Virus record (IMG/VR): IMGVR_UViG_3300028388_003330
Span: 16,203-80,202 of that record
Length of the DNA: 64,000 bases
Reading direction: 5' to 3' (one strand)
DNA from: a virus
Shown: positions 43,908-52,325 of the stretch, one piece after another
How positions within the stretch are numbered: position 1 is the stretch's first letter
How the letters are laid out: every line of letters starts with the position of its first letter
Notes under the pieces: model-generated
Database searches by the model: none
What the model saw: the letters and a program-made list of their open reading frames with translations, nothing else
Told to the model about the DNA's origin: nothing
Program-made: the position numbers and the translations under genes

Positions 43908-45422
43908 TTAGCTTTGCTCAGTTTCTTGAGCCGGAGTTTCATCTTCCTCATTGACCAGTGAACGAGATCCGACCATTAGCGAATCCTGTACGGGCCAAGA
44001 TTTAAGATTGGCTTTGATCTGTTCCTTGAGATTTTCCGCAAGGTACGGGAACAGCTTCTCAACCACCTGCTCCATTTGATATCGACGAACATCATCAGGA
44101 GCATCGATAAGCGCCAACTGCGACGCAATTTCGAATTCATCAGAAAGACCGCGAACGTCGAAATCATCCGGATACCGGATCAACGGCTCTTCGGTGTGTT
44201 TGTTGCTTTGACCAGACCACAGATTGATCAGCGCGATCATTTTATTTTCCGCAGCCTCAAGCATTCCTGCCTTGGAGGTAAGCAGCGAATTGACACGCTC
44301 AAAATCGTAAGCCTTGGCGACACCAGAGGAATTATCGATCCCCATAGAGTTGTCTGATTTCGTTCGCTCGCCAGCAACTCCGACCGAATGATAAATTTCG
44401 TTGATAATTTGCTTAACCACCGAAATGATCAGTTCAGCCTGTTTCGGATCTGGCGACAGGAAAAACGGCTTGGCACCGTTTTCACCGTCAAACAGGAAAA
44501 TCCTCTTGGTGCCCATTTCCATGAGCTGGTCGTACTCGTCATCGCCAGGAAGAACGCCCTGTGCTGGCATAGCCAACTGCGAGAACGTTTGATCCTGAAT
44601 GATGGCGTCCAAATTTGACAAATAATTGGCTACAGCACGATCAAGATAGGCGATATCGCCAATCAGCGAAGGAGCGGTGTACTTGCTTTCATCGGTTGTG
44701 ATGTGATCAACGGGGAATACCGGAACAACGCCAAGATTGTGTACACCACTATCTTCAACGACGTAGTTGGTTTTGTTGCCGTCGGTCATCACACCAATAA
44801 GAACCCACTCTTCGCGAGTCCAAAGCCGATAACGGCTGGATACCTCACCTGACGATTCAAGCGGATCTTCGTCATCGCGGTATTGCTCACGGATCAGAAT
44901 CCAACGCAATTCACCGTCATCATCGAAACTCATATCCAGCGCATTCTGCGGAGACACCAGATACGAATAGATCCGACCGCTAGATTGTTTCTCGTCAGCG
45001 AGACTAATTGACTCTTCGTTTTTGGAAGAATCCACTACAACCCAAATTCGACCGTAAATCGATGATTTATCAGCAATTTGGCGAATGTAGTGTTCAATGT
45101 CCATGCCTCCGGGCGTTGCATTACGCCAGAACATTGCCACCGCATCAGAAGCGTCATCTTTGACCCGCTCAATCTTGGCTCGAAAAATATATTTCGACAC
45201 CAGATCCACAATCTCTCGGGAATGATTGAACCGATAGGCGCGCTCCACCCGATCTGCGTACTCTTCAGGGCCTTCTTTCAGATACTTGAAGATGTTGAAG
45301 TCAAACCAAGCCCTACCGCCTTCATAGGTATCATTGAGAAAATCCCAATGAGAGACTTTATCCTCATATTCAGGATGTCGCCTCTCAACGAGTTGCTTAA
45401 GCTTTTCTTCGGTGGTTTTCAT
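43908..45422 (-). CDS. Portal protein
   Basis: A 504-aa protein directly after terminase, with portal features: 'YEGGRAWFDFNIFKYLKEGPEEYADRVERAYRFNHSREIVDLVSKYIF', the wing domain 'YSYLVSPQNALDMSFDDDGELRWILIREQYRDD' and the stem/crown region 'IISVVKQIINEIYHSVGV...GVAKAYDFERVNSLLTSKAGMLEAAENKMI'. It forms the dodecameric DNA channel at one vertex and docks TerL. A promoter candidate lies directly upstream. Confidence 0.92.
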   Translation of the reverse strand: MKTTEEKLKQLVERRHPEYEDKVSHWDFLNDTYEGGRAWFDFNIFKYLKEGPEEYADRVERAYRFNHSREIVDLVSKYIFRAKIERVKDDASDAVAMFWRNATPGGMDIEHYIRQIADKSSIYGRIWVVVDSSKNEESISLADEKQSSGRIYSYLVSPQNALDMSFDDDGELRWILIREQYRDDEDPLESSGEVSSRYRLWTREEWVLIGVMTDGNKTNYVVEDSGVHNLGVVPVFPVDHITTDESKYTAPSLIGDIAYLDRAVANYLSNLDAIIQDQTFSQLAMPAQGVLPGDDEYDQLMEMGTKRIFLFDGENGAKPFFLSPDPKQAELIISVVKQIINEIYHSVGVAGERTKSDNSMGIDNSSGVAKAYDFERVNSLLTSKAGMLEAAENKMIALINLWSGQSNKHTEEPLIRYPDDFDVRGLSDEFEIASQLALIDAPDDVRRYQMEQVVEKLFPYLAENLKEQIKANLKSWPVQDSLMVGSRSLVNEEDETPAQETEQS

Positions 45423-45446
45423 AGACAGGACTTTTTCATGGCGCTA

Positions 45447-45475
45447 AACATAAGTCATCACCTACTTATTTGCAA
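45447..45475 (-). promoter_or_regulatory. Candidate sigma70 promoter before portal
   Basis: Minus strand: TTGCAA (45475-45470), 17-nt spacer, TATGTT (45452-45447), in the 56-bp gap between terL and portal. The distance to the portal ATG is about 25 nt. Both hexamers match consensus at four of six positions or better. Confidence 0.5.
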
Positions 45476-45478
45476 GGT

Positions 45479-46774
45479 TTAGATAGACAGACCCCTTATA
45501 TTGGTCAATCGCACCGGATATTCGTACTCAATGCAATAGCCAAGCGCATCTGTGGCGTGTTCCACACTCATCATTTTGTCGATCTCTGGCGACCCTTCCT
45601 TATAGATGGTCTGCTCGAAAGACTGGATGGTTTCCTTGCATTTTTCATCGACCCGCAAACGGACTCGACCGTCGGCTGACATGAGCATGCGATTCACGGC
45701 ATTTACTCTGTCTTTGACCTTTGGATGGCTGTAATGATATTTCATTCTCTTGAAACCGCGCTCCCTGAAAATATCCAGATCCGATTCACCCCTGGCGTGC
45801 TGACGATGCCCACCTGCGGGGTCAGGGTAGATGGTCGTACTCCGCAAATAACGCCAAAAGCGTCGCTCTAGCTCATTACAGGTTTCTTCTGTGTTGGAAC
45901 CGTACAGGATCACCTCGTCAACAACCCAAAGTTCGCCATTCCGCTGTGGCTGCATGATGATCGAAGTCATGGGGTCGATGTTGAAGTCCTGACCAACCCA
46001 GATAGGGAGATTCTCGTTAAATTGCAGCTTTCCAACGTGCAAACCGCGATCAAACGGGTAATAAACCCTACCCGACATGGTTTCAAAGCTAGCCTCAAAC
46101 TCCTGCTTGAAGGACTTGGCGTCCATGTCGCGGCGAGCCTGTTCGATCTCGGAATCAGGGATAAAAGGCGAGGAAATGCTCGGAAACTGCCAAGATTCCC
46201 ATTGATTTGTCGAAATATATTCGGGCTGTTGACCCAAAACGTACAGATCGTACAGGTGATTAAATGACTTCGGAGTCCCGATAAAAAGTGCATGACCTCC
46301 AGTGCTGGCGAGAGTCGGACGAACCGCTTCTTGCCACACTTCCCACTTCATGTCCTGAAACTCGTCCAAAACCACATAATCCAGACCAACGCCGCGCAGC
46401 GTATCCGGCTTATCAGCGCCCTTACACTCAATCATGGAGCCATTAATGAGCCGAACCGTCATGGTCGTCTCATTCAGCTTTTTGATCCATTGGGAGGGGA
46501 TGGCTTCGACAAGTTCATCCCAGATAATCTGTTTTGCCATTCGATAGGTTGGCGCGATGTACCAGACCTTCTGCTTGGCTTTGCGCGTACGATGGATCAT
46601 GGTGGTTTTGGCAAGCTGAGTTTTACCCCAGCGTCGACCGGCAACAACCACTTTAAAGCGCGCCTTAGATCGATAAACGAGTTCTTGACCTGGGTGCAGA
46701 AGAAGATTGTTCTTGGGTTTTTCAACCCGCGCCAATTCCTCCAATACAGGGTCTAAACTAGCCGTTGAGTGCAT
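45479..46774 (-). CDS. terL: Terminase large subunit
   Basis: A 431-aa packaging motor. Walker A is VVVAGRRWGKT (residues 42-52). Walker B is YVVLDEFQD (133-141). Motif III-like 'LFIGTPKSFNHL' follows. The RNase H-like nuclease has 'WVGQDFNIDP' (about 260), 'YPDPAGG' and a C-terminal 'EHATDALGYCIEY' with the last metal-binding Asp. It translocates DNA into the procapsid and cuts concatemers. It overlaps the small subunit gene's end by 17 nt. Confidence 0.95.
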   Translation of the reverse strand: MHSTASLDPVLEELARVEKPKNNLLLHPGQELVYRSKARFKVVVAGRRWGKTQLAKTTMIHRTRKAKQKVWYIAPTYRMAKQIIWDELVEAIPSQWIKKLNETTMTVRLINGSMIECKGADKPDTLRGVGLDYVVLDEFQDMKWEVWQEAVRPTLASTGGHALFIGTPKSFNHLYDLYVLGQQPEYISTNQWESWQFPSISSPFIPDSEIEQARRDMDAKSFKQEFEASFETMSGRVYYPFDRGLHVGKLQFNENLPIWVGQDFNIDPMTSIIMQPQRNGELWVVDEVILYGSNTEETCNELERRFWRYLRSTTIYPDPAGGHRQHARGESDLDIFRERGFKRMKYHYSHPKVKDRVNAVNRMLMSADGRVRLRVDEKCKETIQSFEQTIYKEGSPEIDKMMSVEHATDALGYCIEYEYPVRLTNIRGLSI

Positions 46775-47411
46775 TCTTGATATCTTCTTCGGATTCCCGA
46801 CTGATTTCTTCTAACTCATCAACCGATGTTTCCAACTGCTCAAGCGGCACGACACCCGAACGCAATTCTGCTTCTCTTTGAACCTCTTTGACTTCGTCTT
46901 CGGTCATGCCGCGAATGATCAGTTCCGGCAAATCCCTTTCCTGTTCGTCCTCTTTGTCCATGTCAGTAGCCTTGGCTCTCTGATCAAAGGCTTTCTGCTG
47001 GATGCTCAAGGCTCGCTCAATGGAGCGAAGATCAGGCTCTACTGACGCTAGGCTAACGCCGTTTTTCATAGCATCGGCAACGATCTTCATTCCGGCCTTA
47101 GCCAACACCGTTGCGTTGTTGTAGTGGAACTGTTTGGTGTCGATTTGCCTTTTTGCAATTATTTTTGCATTCCAAACATCGGCGCGAACCAATTCCTCGT
47201 GAACCTTTTTCCGATGCTCTTCTGCCTTCTCACCGTAGCGAATCCCCCATTCCTTCATTTTGCGCGAAACGGTTTCACGCCGAACGCTGTATTTTTCAGC
47301 GATATCCATAAGGCGCATCTCACCCATTGCCCAAATAGCGGCAATTTCTTGCCACTGTTTTTTGGTCAGGCGATTACCTTTGTTGGTGTCTTTGTTTGTT
47401 CCGTCACTCAT
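46758..47411 (-). CDS. terS: Terminase small subunit
   Basis: A 217-aa protein from the ATG at 47411. The preceding TTG codon lies within a terminator T-tract and is rejected. An N-terminal HTH (residues about 15-60, 'KKQWQEIAAIWAMGEMRLMDIAEKYSVRRETVSRKMKEWG') would recognise the packaging site. A central helical oligomerisation domain and an acidic C-terminus that would contact TerL complete it. It is the first gene of the packaging/head block, just after a promoter-terminator leader. Confidence 0.85.
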   Translation of the reverse strand: MSDGTNKDTNKGNRLTKKQWQEIAAIWAMGEMRLMDIAEKYSVRRETVSRKMKEWGIRYGEKAEEHRKKVHEELVRADVWNAKIIAKRQIDTKQFHYNNATVLAKAGMKIVADAMKNGVSLASVEPDLRSIERALSIQQKAFDQRAKATDMDKEDEQERDLPELIIRGMTEDEVKEVQREAELRSGVVPLEQLETSVDELEEISRESEEDIKNALNG

Positions 47412-47427
47412 TCTCTTGGCTCGGGAC

Positions 47428-47457
47428 AAAAAAATGGGCGTATGCTGGGATACGCCC
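47428..47457 (-). terminator. Intrinsic terminator in the leader upstream of terS
   Basis: Minus strand: GGGCGTAT, 6-nt loop, ATACGCCC (47457-47436), then A and seven Ts (47434-47428). This is a textbook rho-independent terminator, placed 17 nt before the terS ATG and about 30 nt after the promoter at 47486-47514. Confidence 0.85.
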
Positions 47458-47485
47458 TAACACAGGAGGGACTGCAATTAAGGGC

Positions 47486-47514
47486 ATTATAGGTTTGAGT
47501 ATAAATATGGTCAA
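47486..47514 (-). promoter_or_regulatory. Strong sigma70 promoter, probable main late promoter
   Basis: Minus strand: TTGACC (47514-47509), exactly 17 nt, TATAAT (47491-47486), the best promoter match in the window. The predicted start is near 47479. The transcript would meet a terminator after about 50 nt, as at a lambda pR'-type late promoter. Confidence 0.8.
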
Positions 47515-47546
47515 TCATTTATGACTAATTTCCCGCAGCGAATGGC

Positions 47547-47639
47547 GTGGGCACTTTTTCGTTTTCCTCTAGTATTAATACTCTTGGTATTAAAATACTT
47601 AAATAATATTAATACTACGGAAAACGCAAAAGTGCCCAC
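47547..47639. repeat. 33-bp inverted repeat between wHTH gene and late promoter
   Basis: The left arm 47547-47580 (gtgggcactttttcgttttc...) and right arm 47607-47639 are near-perfect reverse complements with one mismatch and one indel, separated by an AT-rich 26-nt loop. It lies directly after the winged-helix gene stop. It could be a large hairpin terminator/insulator or a paired protein-binding site. Related sequence recurs near 60,495-60,520. Confidence 0.75.
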
Positions 47640-47642
47640 ACC

Positions 47643-47984
47643 TCACAGATCGAAGTCCTCGTAGGTAAGAGGAAGACCGCTCGGGGGGAAACAGGTTTCA
47701 TCCTTCGGATTAACCATTCCCATGATTCGGTATCCTGCTGCTGTCGGAGCGAGAATAACTCTTCGGCGACCTCTGCGAATCTCTTTTCCGTTTTTCACCA
47801 TCAATCCACGATTGATCAAGGCTCGGATTGAAAACTGCATCGACTGTTTCGTAGTTTTCCAACCATGCTGGTGATTCAATCTTTCAAGAAGTTGGTCAAT
47901 ATCAACAAACACCTCGTCATCCTCCATGCTGCCATCACACAGCACGGTAAGGATCTTCGTTTGTTTGTCGGTCAAAGTACCCAT
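47643..47984 (-). CDS. Winged-helix regulator-like protein, 113 aa
   Basis: A compact helical protein with 'DDEVFVDIDQLLERLNHQHGWKTTKQSMQFSIRALINRGLMVKNGKEIRRGRRRVILAPTAAG', the layout of a winged helix with a basic wing (residues about 62-85). It is the last gene of the ParB/ABC block and the nearest regulator-like gene to the late promoter-terminator, so it is a candidate late regulator, although I cannot tell repressor from antiterminator. ATG at 47984 with GAGAAG upstream. Confidence 0.7.
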   Translation of the reverse strand: MGTLTDKQTKILTVLCDGSMEDDEVFVDIDQLLERLNHQHGWKTTKQSMQFSIRALINRGLMVKNGKEIRRGRRRVILAPTAAGYRIMGMVNPKDETCFPPSGLPLTYEDFDL

Positions 47985-47998
47985 TTCGCTTCTCCCAT

Positions 47999-49078
47999 TT
48001 AACTACCGACGTATTCGAAGCCAGCGGTCATTCGACCTACAGACTGACCAGTAATTTTTCCGTTAGCGCCCTTCTTTCCAACCATGCTGGGTGATCGGGT
48101 CAAGCGCCAGTTAGGATTCTTCATTCGAGAATGGAAAAAGGCGGGATGACTTGTCACGCTCGTATACCGTTTGCCAAGTGATTTGTAATAGCTGGCAATG
48201 GCGTCGCTCATCTTGTTGCCAATTCCGATTCCCTGATAGTCCGGCAAAACAACAGTTCGATGCTCTCTCCAGAGGTTTTTAACCTTGTCGTGAGGCTGAT
48301 AAATCGCTGCCGTAAAGCAAACCGGTTCATCTTCAAGAAAACCGACGTAGCAATGCGACGAACTATTCAGTTCGGCGCTCATATAGTGATGACCTTTGAA
48401 AATTCGCCACGCCGAGTGATGAACTCTGCGTATTTCGAGGTGGATTTCCGGTCTTCGAAGTCGCCCCCTAGTCCACTCAAAACTGTTGGTATCAACTTGA
48501 TACACCCAGTCGGGACGAAGCCATTCGATAATGTCGAAATGGCAGGACACGGCGACAAACTGCTTGTCGGTTTTTCGAATGTATTTCTGCACAGCTTCGC
48601 TGCCATATCTGGCGGCATTACGGTCCACAACCGATGTAAACTCGTCCATGACAATCAATTCCTTTTCAGGGTCACAAAGCAATCGTGCAACCTCGGAACG
48701 GAACTGCTGGCCGTTGCTAAGCAGGTGAAAGGGGTTCATCCAAGCCATTGGCGAAGAAAATCCGACGTGAGACAGGGCTTGAGTGATGTCTGCGGCGCTC
48801 ATGCCTTTGGGAAAATCATCGACGACGTGCTCTCCGGGCCACTCATAGCCCGTGTGATAGTTTTCCGAACCGAAGATGCGCTTCGCCAGCGTGGTCTTCC
48901 CAGAGCCGCTTGGACCGACGATCAGACCTATCTGCCACTCCTGTTCCTCAATCGGAATGTCCACTTCCCAAGATCGTTCGATTCGGTCATCAATGGGAAT
49001 GTCGAACATTCCCATCACCTTGTCGGATCGGAACGTGGGCTTATATTCATGAGAAACGGTATGCGTAAACTTAGGCAC
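47999..49078 (-). CDS. ABC-type ATPase fused to a GNAT-like acyltransferase (COG2401-like)
   Basis: A 359-aa fusion. The N-terminal ABC ATPase has Walker A GPSGSGKT (55-62), signature LLSNGQQ (119-125), Walker B LIVMDE (141-146) and H-loop His180, with no membrane domain. The C-terminal GNAT-like domain (about 215-340) has HHYMS, 'RTVVLPDYQGIGIGNKMSDAIASYY' (acyl-CoA loop at 281-288) and 'FFHSRMKNPNW'. The architecture matches COG2401 (ABC ATPase fused to predicted acetyltransferase). A nucleic-acid modification role, as for Mom-type GNATs, is possible but unproven. The GTG start is preceded by GAGGTGAG. It follows two ParB genes. Confidence 0.85.
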   Translation of the reverse strand: MPKFTHTVSHEYKPTFRSDKVMGMFDIPIDDRIERSWEVDIPIEEQEWQIGLIVGPSGSGKTTLAKRIFGSENYHTGYEWPGEHVVDDFPKGMSAADITQALSHVGFSSPMAWMNPFHLLSNGQQFRSEVARLLCDPEKELIVMDEFTSVVDRNAARYGSEAVQKYIRKTDKQFVAVSCHFDIIEWLRPDWVYQVDTNSFEWTRGRLRRPEIHLEIRRVHHSAWRIFKGHHYMSAELNSSSHCYVGFLEDEPVCFTAAIYQPHDKVKNLWREHRTVVLPDYQGIGIGNKMSDAIASYYKSLGKRYTSVTSHPAFFHSRMKNPNWRLTRSPSMVGKKGANGKITGQSVGRMTAGFEYVGS

Positions 49079-49086
49079 AACTCACC

Positions 49087-49686
49087 TCACATCGACAGCA
49101 CGCGGCACTTATAACCTTTCTCAGAAAGCATGCTGTAGACGGTTTCTTGGTCTTCTTCTGATTCGCACTCAACAACCACTTGAAAGGCTTGTGAGTAATT
49201 TGCCTCTTTAGGCTCCCGATTCGTTGCTAGCTCATCAGATGAGTCACCAACGCCATCAAGATCGATGTCATCCAAAGGCAAAAGATCGTCGTCAGAAACC
49301 TCAAGCTTGATTTCGTCAGGGTCAAAACCAAGACTTTCGAACGTGTAGTCGCTGGATTTGAAAAGCGTGCTCAATTCACGCGCCAGAAGCTCTGAGTCGA
49401 TCTCTCCCAGCGCCACGCGATTATCTGCTAGTCGTGCTGCTCTTACCTGATCGTCGCTTAGATCGCTTCTCACAAGCACTGGCACTTCATCCATGCCAAG
49501 CTGCATTGCGGCTAGCCTGCGACCGTGACCTTTAATGATTACGCCGTCTTTATCAACGACGATTGGCTGATCCCAACCAAAGTTCTTAATCGACTGGGCG
49601 ATTTTGTCGATCTGACCCGGCGTATGGAGCTTCGGATTATTCTCGTAAGGTTTCAGGTCAAATATTGACCACGCTTCAAGCATCAT
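49087..49686 (-). CDS. ParB/Srx-fold domain protein (copy 1)
   Basis: A 199-aa protein. The N-terminal ParB-like domain has 'LKPYENNPKLHTPGQIDKIAQSIKNFGWDQPIVVDKDGVIIKGHGRRLAAMQLGMDEVPV', with the nucleotide-binding GHGRR motif at 53-57. Residues about 120-160 are acidic linker, and the C-terminus has a small strand-rich domain. ParB folds bind CTP or ATP and some are nucleases. In phages they often accompany DNA-modifying enzymes. The start (49686) overlaps the zinc-ribbon gene's end, with GAGGAT upstream. It is followed nine bases later by the ABC-GNAT gene. Confidence 0.88.
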   Translation of the reverse strand: MMLEAWSIFDLKPYENNPKLHTPGQIDKIAQSIKNFGWDQPIVVDKDGVIIKGHGRRLAAMQLGMDEVPVLVRSDLSDDQVRAARLADNRVALGEIDSELLARELSTLFKSSDYTFESLGFDPDEIKLEVSDDDLLPLDDIDLDGVGDSSDELATNREPKEANYSQAFQVVVECESEEDQETVYSMLSEKGYKCRVLSM

Positions 49687-49831
49687 CGGGAAAATCCTCT
49701 ACCGAGTCGTCATCGAAATCCAAAAGGTCATATTCGTCCTTTGGTTCAAAAAACTCACCGTCATCACACTCATCGCAAATACGATCTTCGTGCTGGTTGA
49801 TGCAGTCTACACAGTCGGGAAACTTGATCAT
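49676..49831 (-). CDS. 51-aa acidic zinc-ribbon-like protein
   Basis: ATG at 49831 overlapping the ParB copy-2 stop (ATGA), stop at 49678-49676 inside the next ParB start. The sequence begins MIKFPDCVDCINQHEDRICDEC: two CxxC pairs 12 residues apart, ideal for one zinc. The remainder is very acidic (about 17 Asp/Glu in 27 residues). It may bridge or regulate the two ParB proteins. The overlap on both sides makes it a credible gene. Confidence 0.75.
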   Translation of the reverse strand: MIKFPDCVDCINQHEDRICDECDDGEFFEPKDEYDLLDFDDDSVEDFPDDA

Positions 49832-50484
49832 TTTTCGCCCCATTCTTTAAACATTTGCACCAAAGCATCACCGGCTCTCTCAAGAGAGTCAGTGCTATCA
49901 AAACCTTGTTGGTTGATAATATTTTCAATAGCGTCGGTGATTAGATGAGCATCATCTACCGGCACTTTGAAACGAATAATCTGATGCGTTTGAAGAGGGC
50001 GCTCGGTTGGATCTTTTTCAGGTATTTCTTCTTCTGAGTCTTCAATTTCCAACTCTGATAGATCAATATCTATCGACGCGAAAATCGAATTCATTTCGGC
50101 ATCTGAATATGGCAAAAACGAAAGATCGGTTTCTCCAAGGCTTTCTAGGAGTTCAGCGAGCGCCAAAGTGTCGTCTGCCCCATACCTTCCGTTATCTACT
50201 AAACCAATTTCTTTGGCTTTTACGTCGTCAATGAACCCAACATTGATAATTGGCACCTCAGACATTTTCCGCTTGAGCGCCAATTCAACGCGATGCTGCC
50301 CACCGAGGATTTCCATTGAGCCGTCGCCCAGCGTTCGAACCAGAATTGGCTTGAACATTCCGAGCTTTTCTATTGATGCCTCAAGCTTTTTCTGGTTTTC
50401 GGGGGTAACCCTGTTAGTGTTCCAAGGGTTTGGCTTGAGCAATGAGGGCTCAACGTATTCAAATTGAAGGTTTTGTTGGTTCAC
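49828..50484 (-). CDS. ParB/Srx-fold domain protein (copy 2)
   Basis: A 218-aa protein starting at the GTG at 50484 (AAGG six bases upstream; TTG at 50487 is the alternative). ParB-like core: 'VEPSLLKPNPWNTNRVTPENQKKLEASIEKLGMFKPILVRTLGDGSMEILGGQHRVELALKRKMSEVPI', GGQHR at 61-65. An acidic linker (about 145-165) and a C-terminal strand domain with 'IIRFKVPVDDAHLITDAIENIINQQG' follow. It shares fold and linker style but low identity with copy 1. It heads the divergent minus-strand operon facing the helicase gene. Confidence 0.87.
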   Translation of the reverse strand: MNQQNLQFEYVEPSLLKPNPWNTNRVTPENQKKLEASIEKLGMFKPILVRTLGDGSMEILGGQHRVELALKRKMSEVPIINVGFIDDVKAKEIGLVDNGRYGADDTLALAELLESLGETDLSFLPYSDAEMNSIFASIDIDLSELEIEDSEEEIPEKDPTERPLQTHQIIRFKVPVDDAHLITDAIENIINQQGFDSTDSLERAGDALVQMFKEWGEK

Positions 50485-50556
50485 CAAGAAGCCTTATGGG
50501 TGCTAGTATAAGTAAGCCGTGAGTTATTCTGCCGCAATTATAAGAATGAGGTCAAG

Positions 50557-52257
50557 ATGACTTCCCAAGTGATTCAAATCGCACATAACGCCGTTACCGC
50601 TAAGGTGTACAACGCCCCACGCGACATTCGTCTCCAAATCGGCACTTGGCTGTCGTACAGAATCTTCGGCGCCGAACACACAGATGCGTATAAGGCGGGT
50701 CGCTGGGACGGACGAAGCACCTTCTTTGACTTCAAAACGGATAAGTTCCCGGCTGGCTTCGTAAATTTCATCTACGAAGGGCTTGTCAACCAGGGGCATA
50801 CGGTCCAACTGGTCAGAAAACCATTGCCGGAGCCACTCGGTAACAAAAAACCGGTTGTGGATAACTTTCCGGATGATCCTCGATACGACTATCAGCAGGA
50901 ATGCGTGGATAACCTATTGAAATACGGGCAAATGATCGCTCAGATCGCTACAGGAGGCGGAAAATCACGAATCGCTCGAATGGCGTACAAGCGGATCGCC
51001 CGCCCTACCCTATTCCTGACGACACGATCTGTGCTGATGTACCAGATGAAGGATAACTTTGAGAAAAACCTAAAAAACGAATCCAAAGCGGGGGTAATGG
51101 GTGATTCCGAATGGTCTCCCAATAATCATTTCAACGTAGGAATGATCCAAACCCTCTCCCAGAGAATTGAGAAGAAAAACGTCATCAAAGAGGTCGAGCG
51201 CTATTTCGAGGCCCTTAAAAACGCCGAAGACAAGGAAATCGACCAGCTTAAGCGCCGTCAGGTCAAGAACAAGGTTCCCCCGATGCAGCGCCGTGAGGAA
51301 CTGAACAAGCTCAAAGCCAAGCTGAAAGCAAAGCGACCGTCCGCAAAACTGATTAGCGAAGAGATGGCTAAGAAGGTCACCGAGCACAACAAACGACGGA
51401 TTGAGGTGCTTAAGACTCTCGAAATCTTTGAGCTGGTGATACTGGAAGAGGCTCATGAATCAGGCGGAAAGGGTTACTACGAGGTTCTTAAGCACTGTAA
51501 GAACGCCAACTACCGATTAGCGCTAACCGCAACTCCTTTTATGAAGGAGGACGAAGAAGCGAACATGCGTCTGATGGCCTGTTCCGGCCCTATTGGGATT
51601 CAAGTCTCTGAGAAGATGCTGATTGAACGCGGAATTTTGGCAAAACCCTATTTCAAGTTCATCCAAACGCCCAATCCTGGGAACGTTCTGCGCTCAGAGG
51701 GCTGGGCCTCCGCATACAAGGATGGCATTGTAGAAAACGTCGAACGCAATAGGTTGATACTCAGCGAAGCGATGGTCGCAAAATCTATTAACCAGCCGTG
51801 CATGATCCTTGTGCAACACAAAGCACACGGAAAAAAGCTCGAAAAAATGTGCCGCGATGCAAAACTTCGTGCAAAATTCATCTTTGGTGAGAGCAATAAG
51901 AAAGAACGCCAGGCTGCTCTAGATCAATTAGGTTCTAATAAATTAGATGTCGTCATTGGCTCCACTATTCTGGATATGGGCGTTGATGTCCCTGCGGTCG
52001 GTGTGGTAATCCTTGCTGGAGGTGGAAAAGCGGAAGTGAACCATCGTCAGCGGATCGGCAGAGGGTTAAGAGAGAAGAAAAAAGGCCCAAACGTGGCTTA
52101 CATCGTTGATTTCAATGACCGTTTCAACAACAAATTGGCCGCCCACTCTCTGCAAAGGCGTCAAATCATCGAAGACACACCAGGATTCGCGGAAAACATT
52201 TTAAAGCCTTTTTGCGATGATTTAAAAAGTCATTACGAATCTTTAACGGCAAAATAA
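50557..52257 (+). CDS. UvsW-like SF2 DNA helicase
   Basis: A 566-aa SF2 helicase. The N-terminal UvsW-like domain has 'GTWLSYRIFGAEHTDAYKAGRWDGRSTFFDFKTDKFPAGF'. Motif I is ATGGGKS (131-137). Motif II is VILEEAHE, that is EEAH instead of DEAH (about 292-299). Motif III is LTATP, and motif VI QRIGRGLRE (about 498-506). A Lys/Arg-rich coil of about 70 residues is inserted before motif II. UvsW-type enzymes process recombination intermediates and R-loops and may help switch origin use. It is first in the plus-strand region, so it is likely expressed early or middle. Confidence 0.9.
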   Translation: MTSQVIQIAHNAVTAKVYNAPRDIRLQIGTWLSYRIFGAEHTDAYKAGRWDGRSTFFDFKTDKFPAGFVNFIYEGLVNQGHTVQLVRKPLPEPLGNKKPVVDNFPDDPRYDYQQECVDNLLKYGQMIAQIATGGGKSRIARMAYKRIARPTLFLTTRSVLMYQMKDNFEKNLKNESKAGVMGDSEWSPNNHFNVGMIQTLSQRIEKKNVIKEVERYFEALKNAEDKEIDQLKRRQVKNKVPPMQRREELNKLKAKLKAKRPSAKLISEEMAKKVTEHNKRRIEVLKTLEIFELVILEEAHESGGKGYYEVLKHCKNANYRLALTATPFMKEDEEANMRLMACSGPIGIQVSEKMLIERGILAKPYFKFIQTPNPGNVLRSEGWASAYKDGIVENVERNRLILSEAMVAKSINQPCMILVQHKAHGKKLEKMCRDAKLRAKFIFGESNKKERQAALDQLGSNKLDVVIGSTILDMGVDVPAVGVVILAGGGKAEVNHRQRIGRGLREKKKGPNVAYIVDFNDRFNNKLAAHSLQRRQIIEDTPGFAENILKPFCDDLKSHYESLTAK

Positions 52258-52325
52258 CGGCAAATTACTTGCTTTCTGCATTTTTTTGCTAAAATATTAA
52301 TGCAGGACATTACAGGAGCGGATCA

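Noticed and set aside
48260-49114. 284-codon plus-strand frame opposite the ABC-GNAT gene
   Set aside because: The opposite strand carries complete ABC and GNAT motifs; this frame has no recognisable features or ribosome site.
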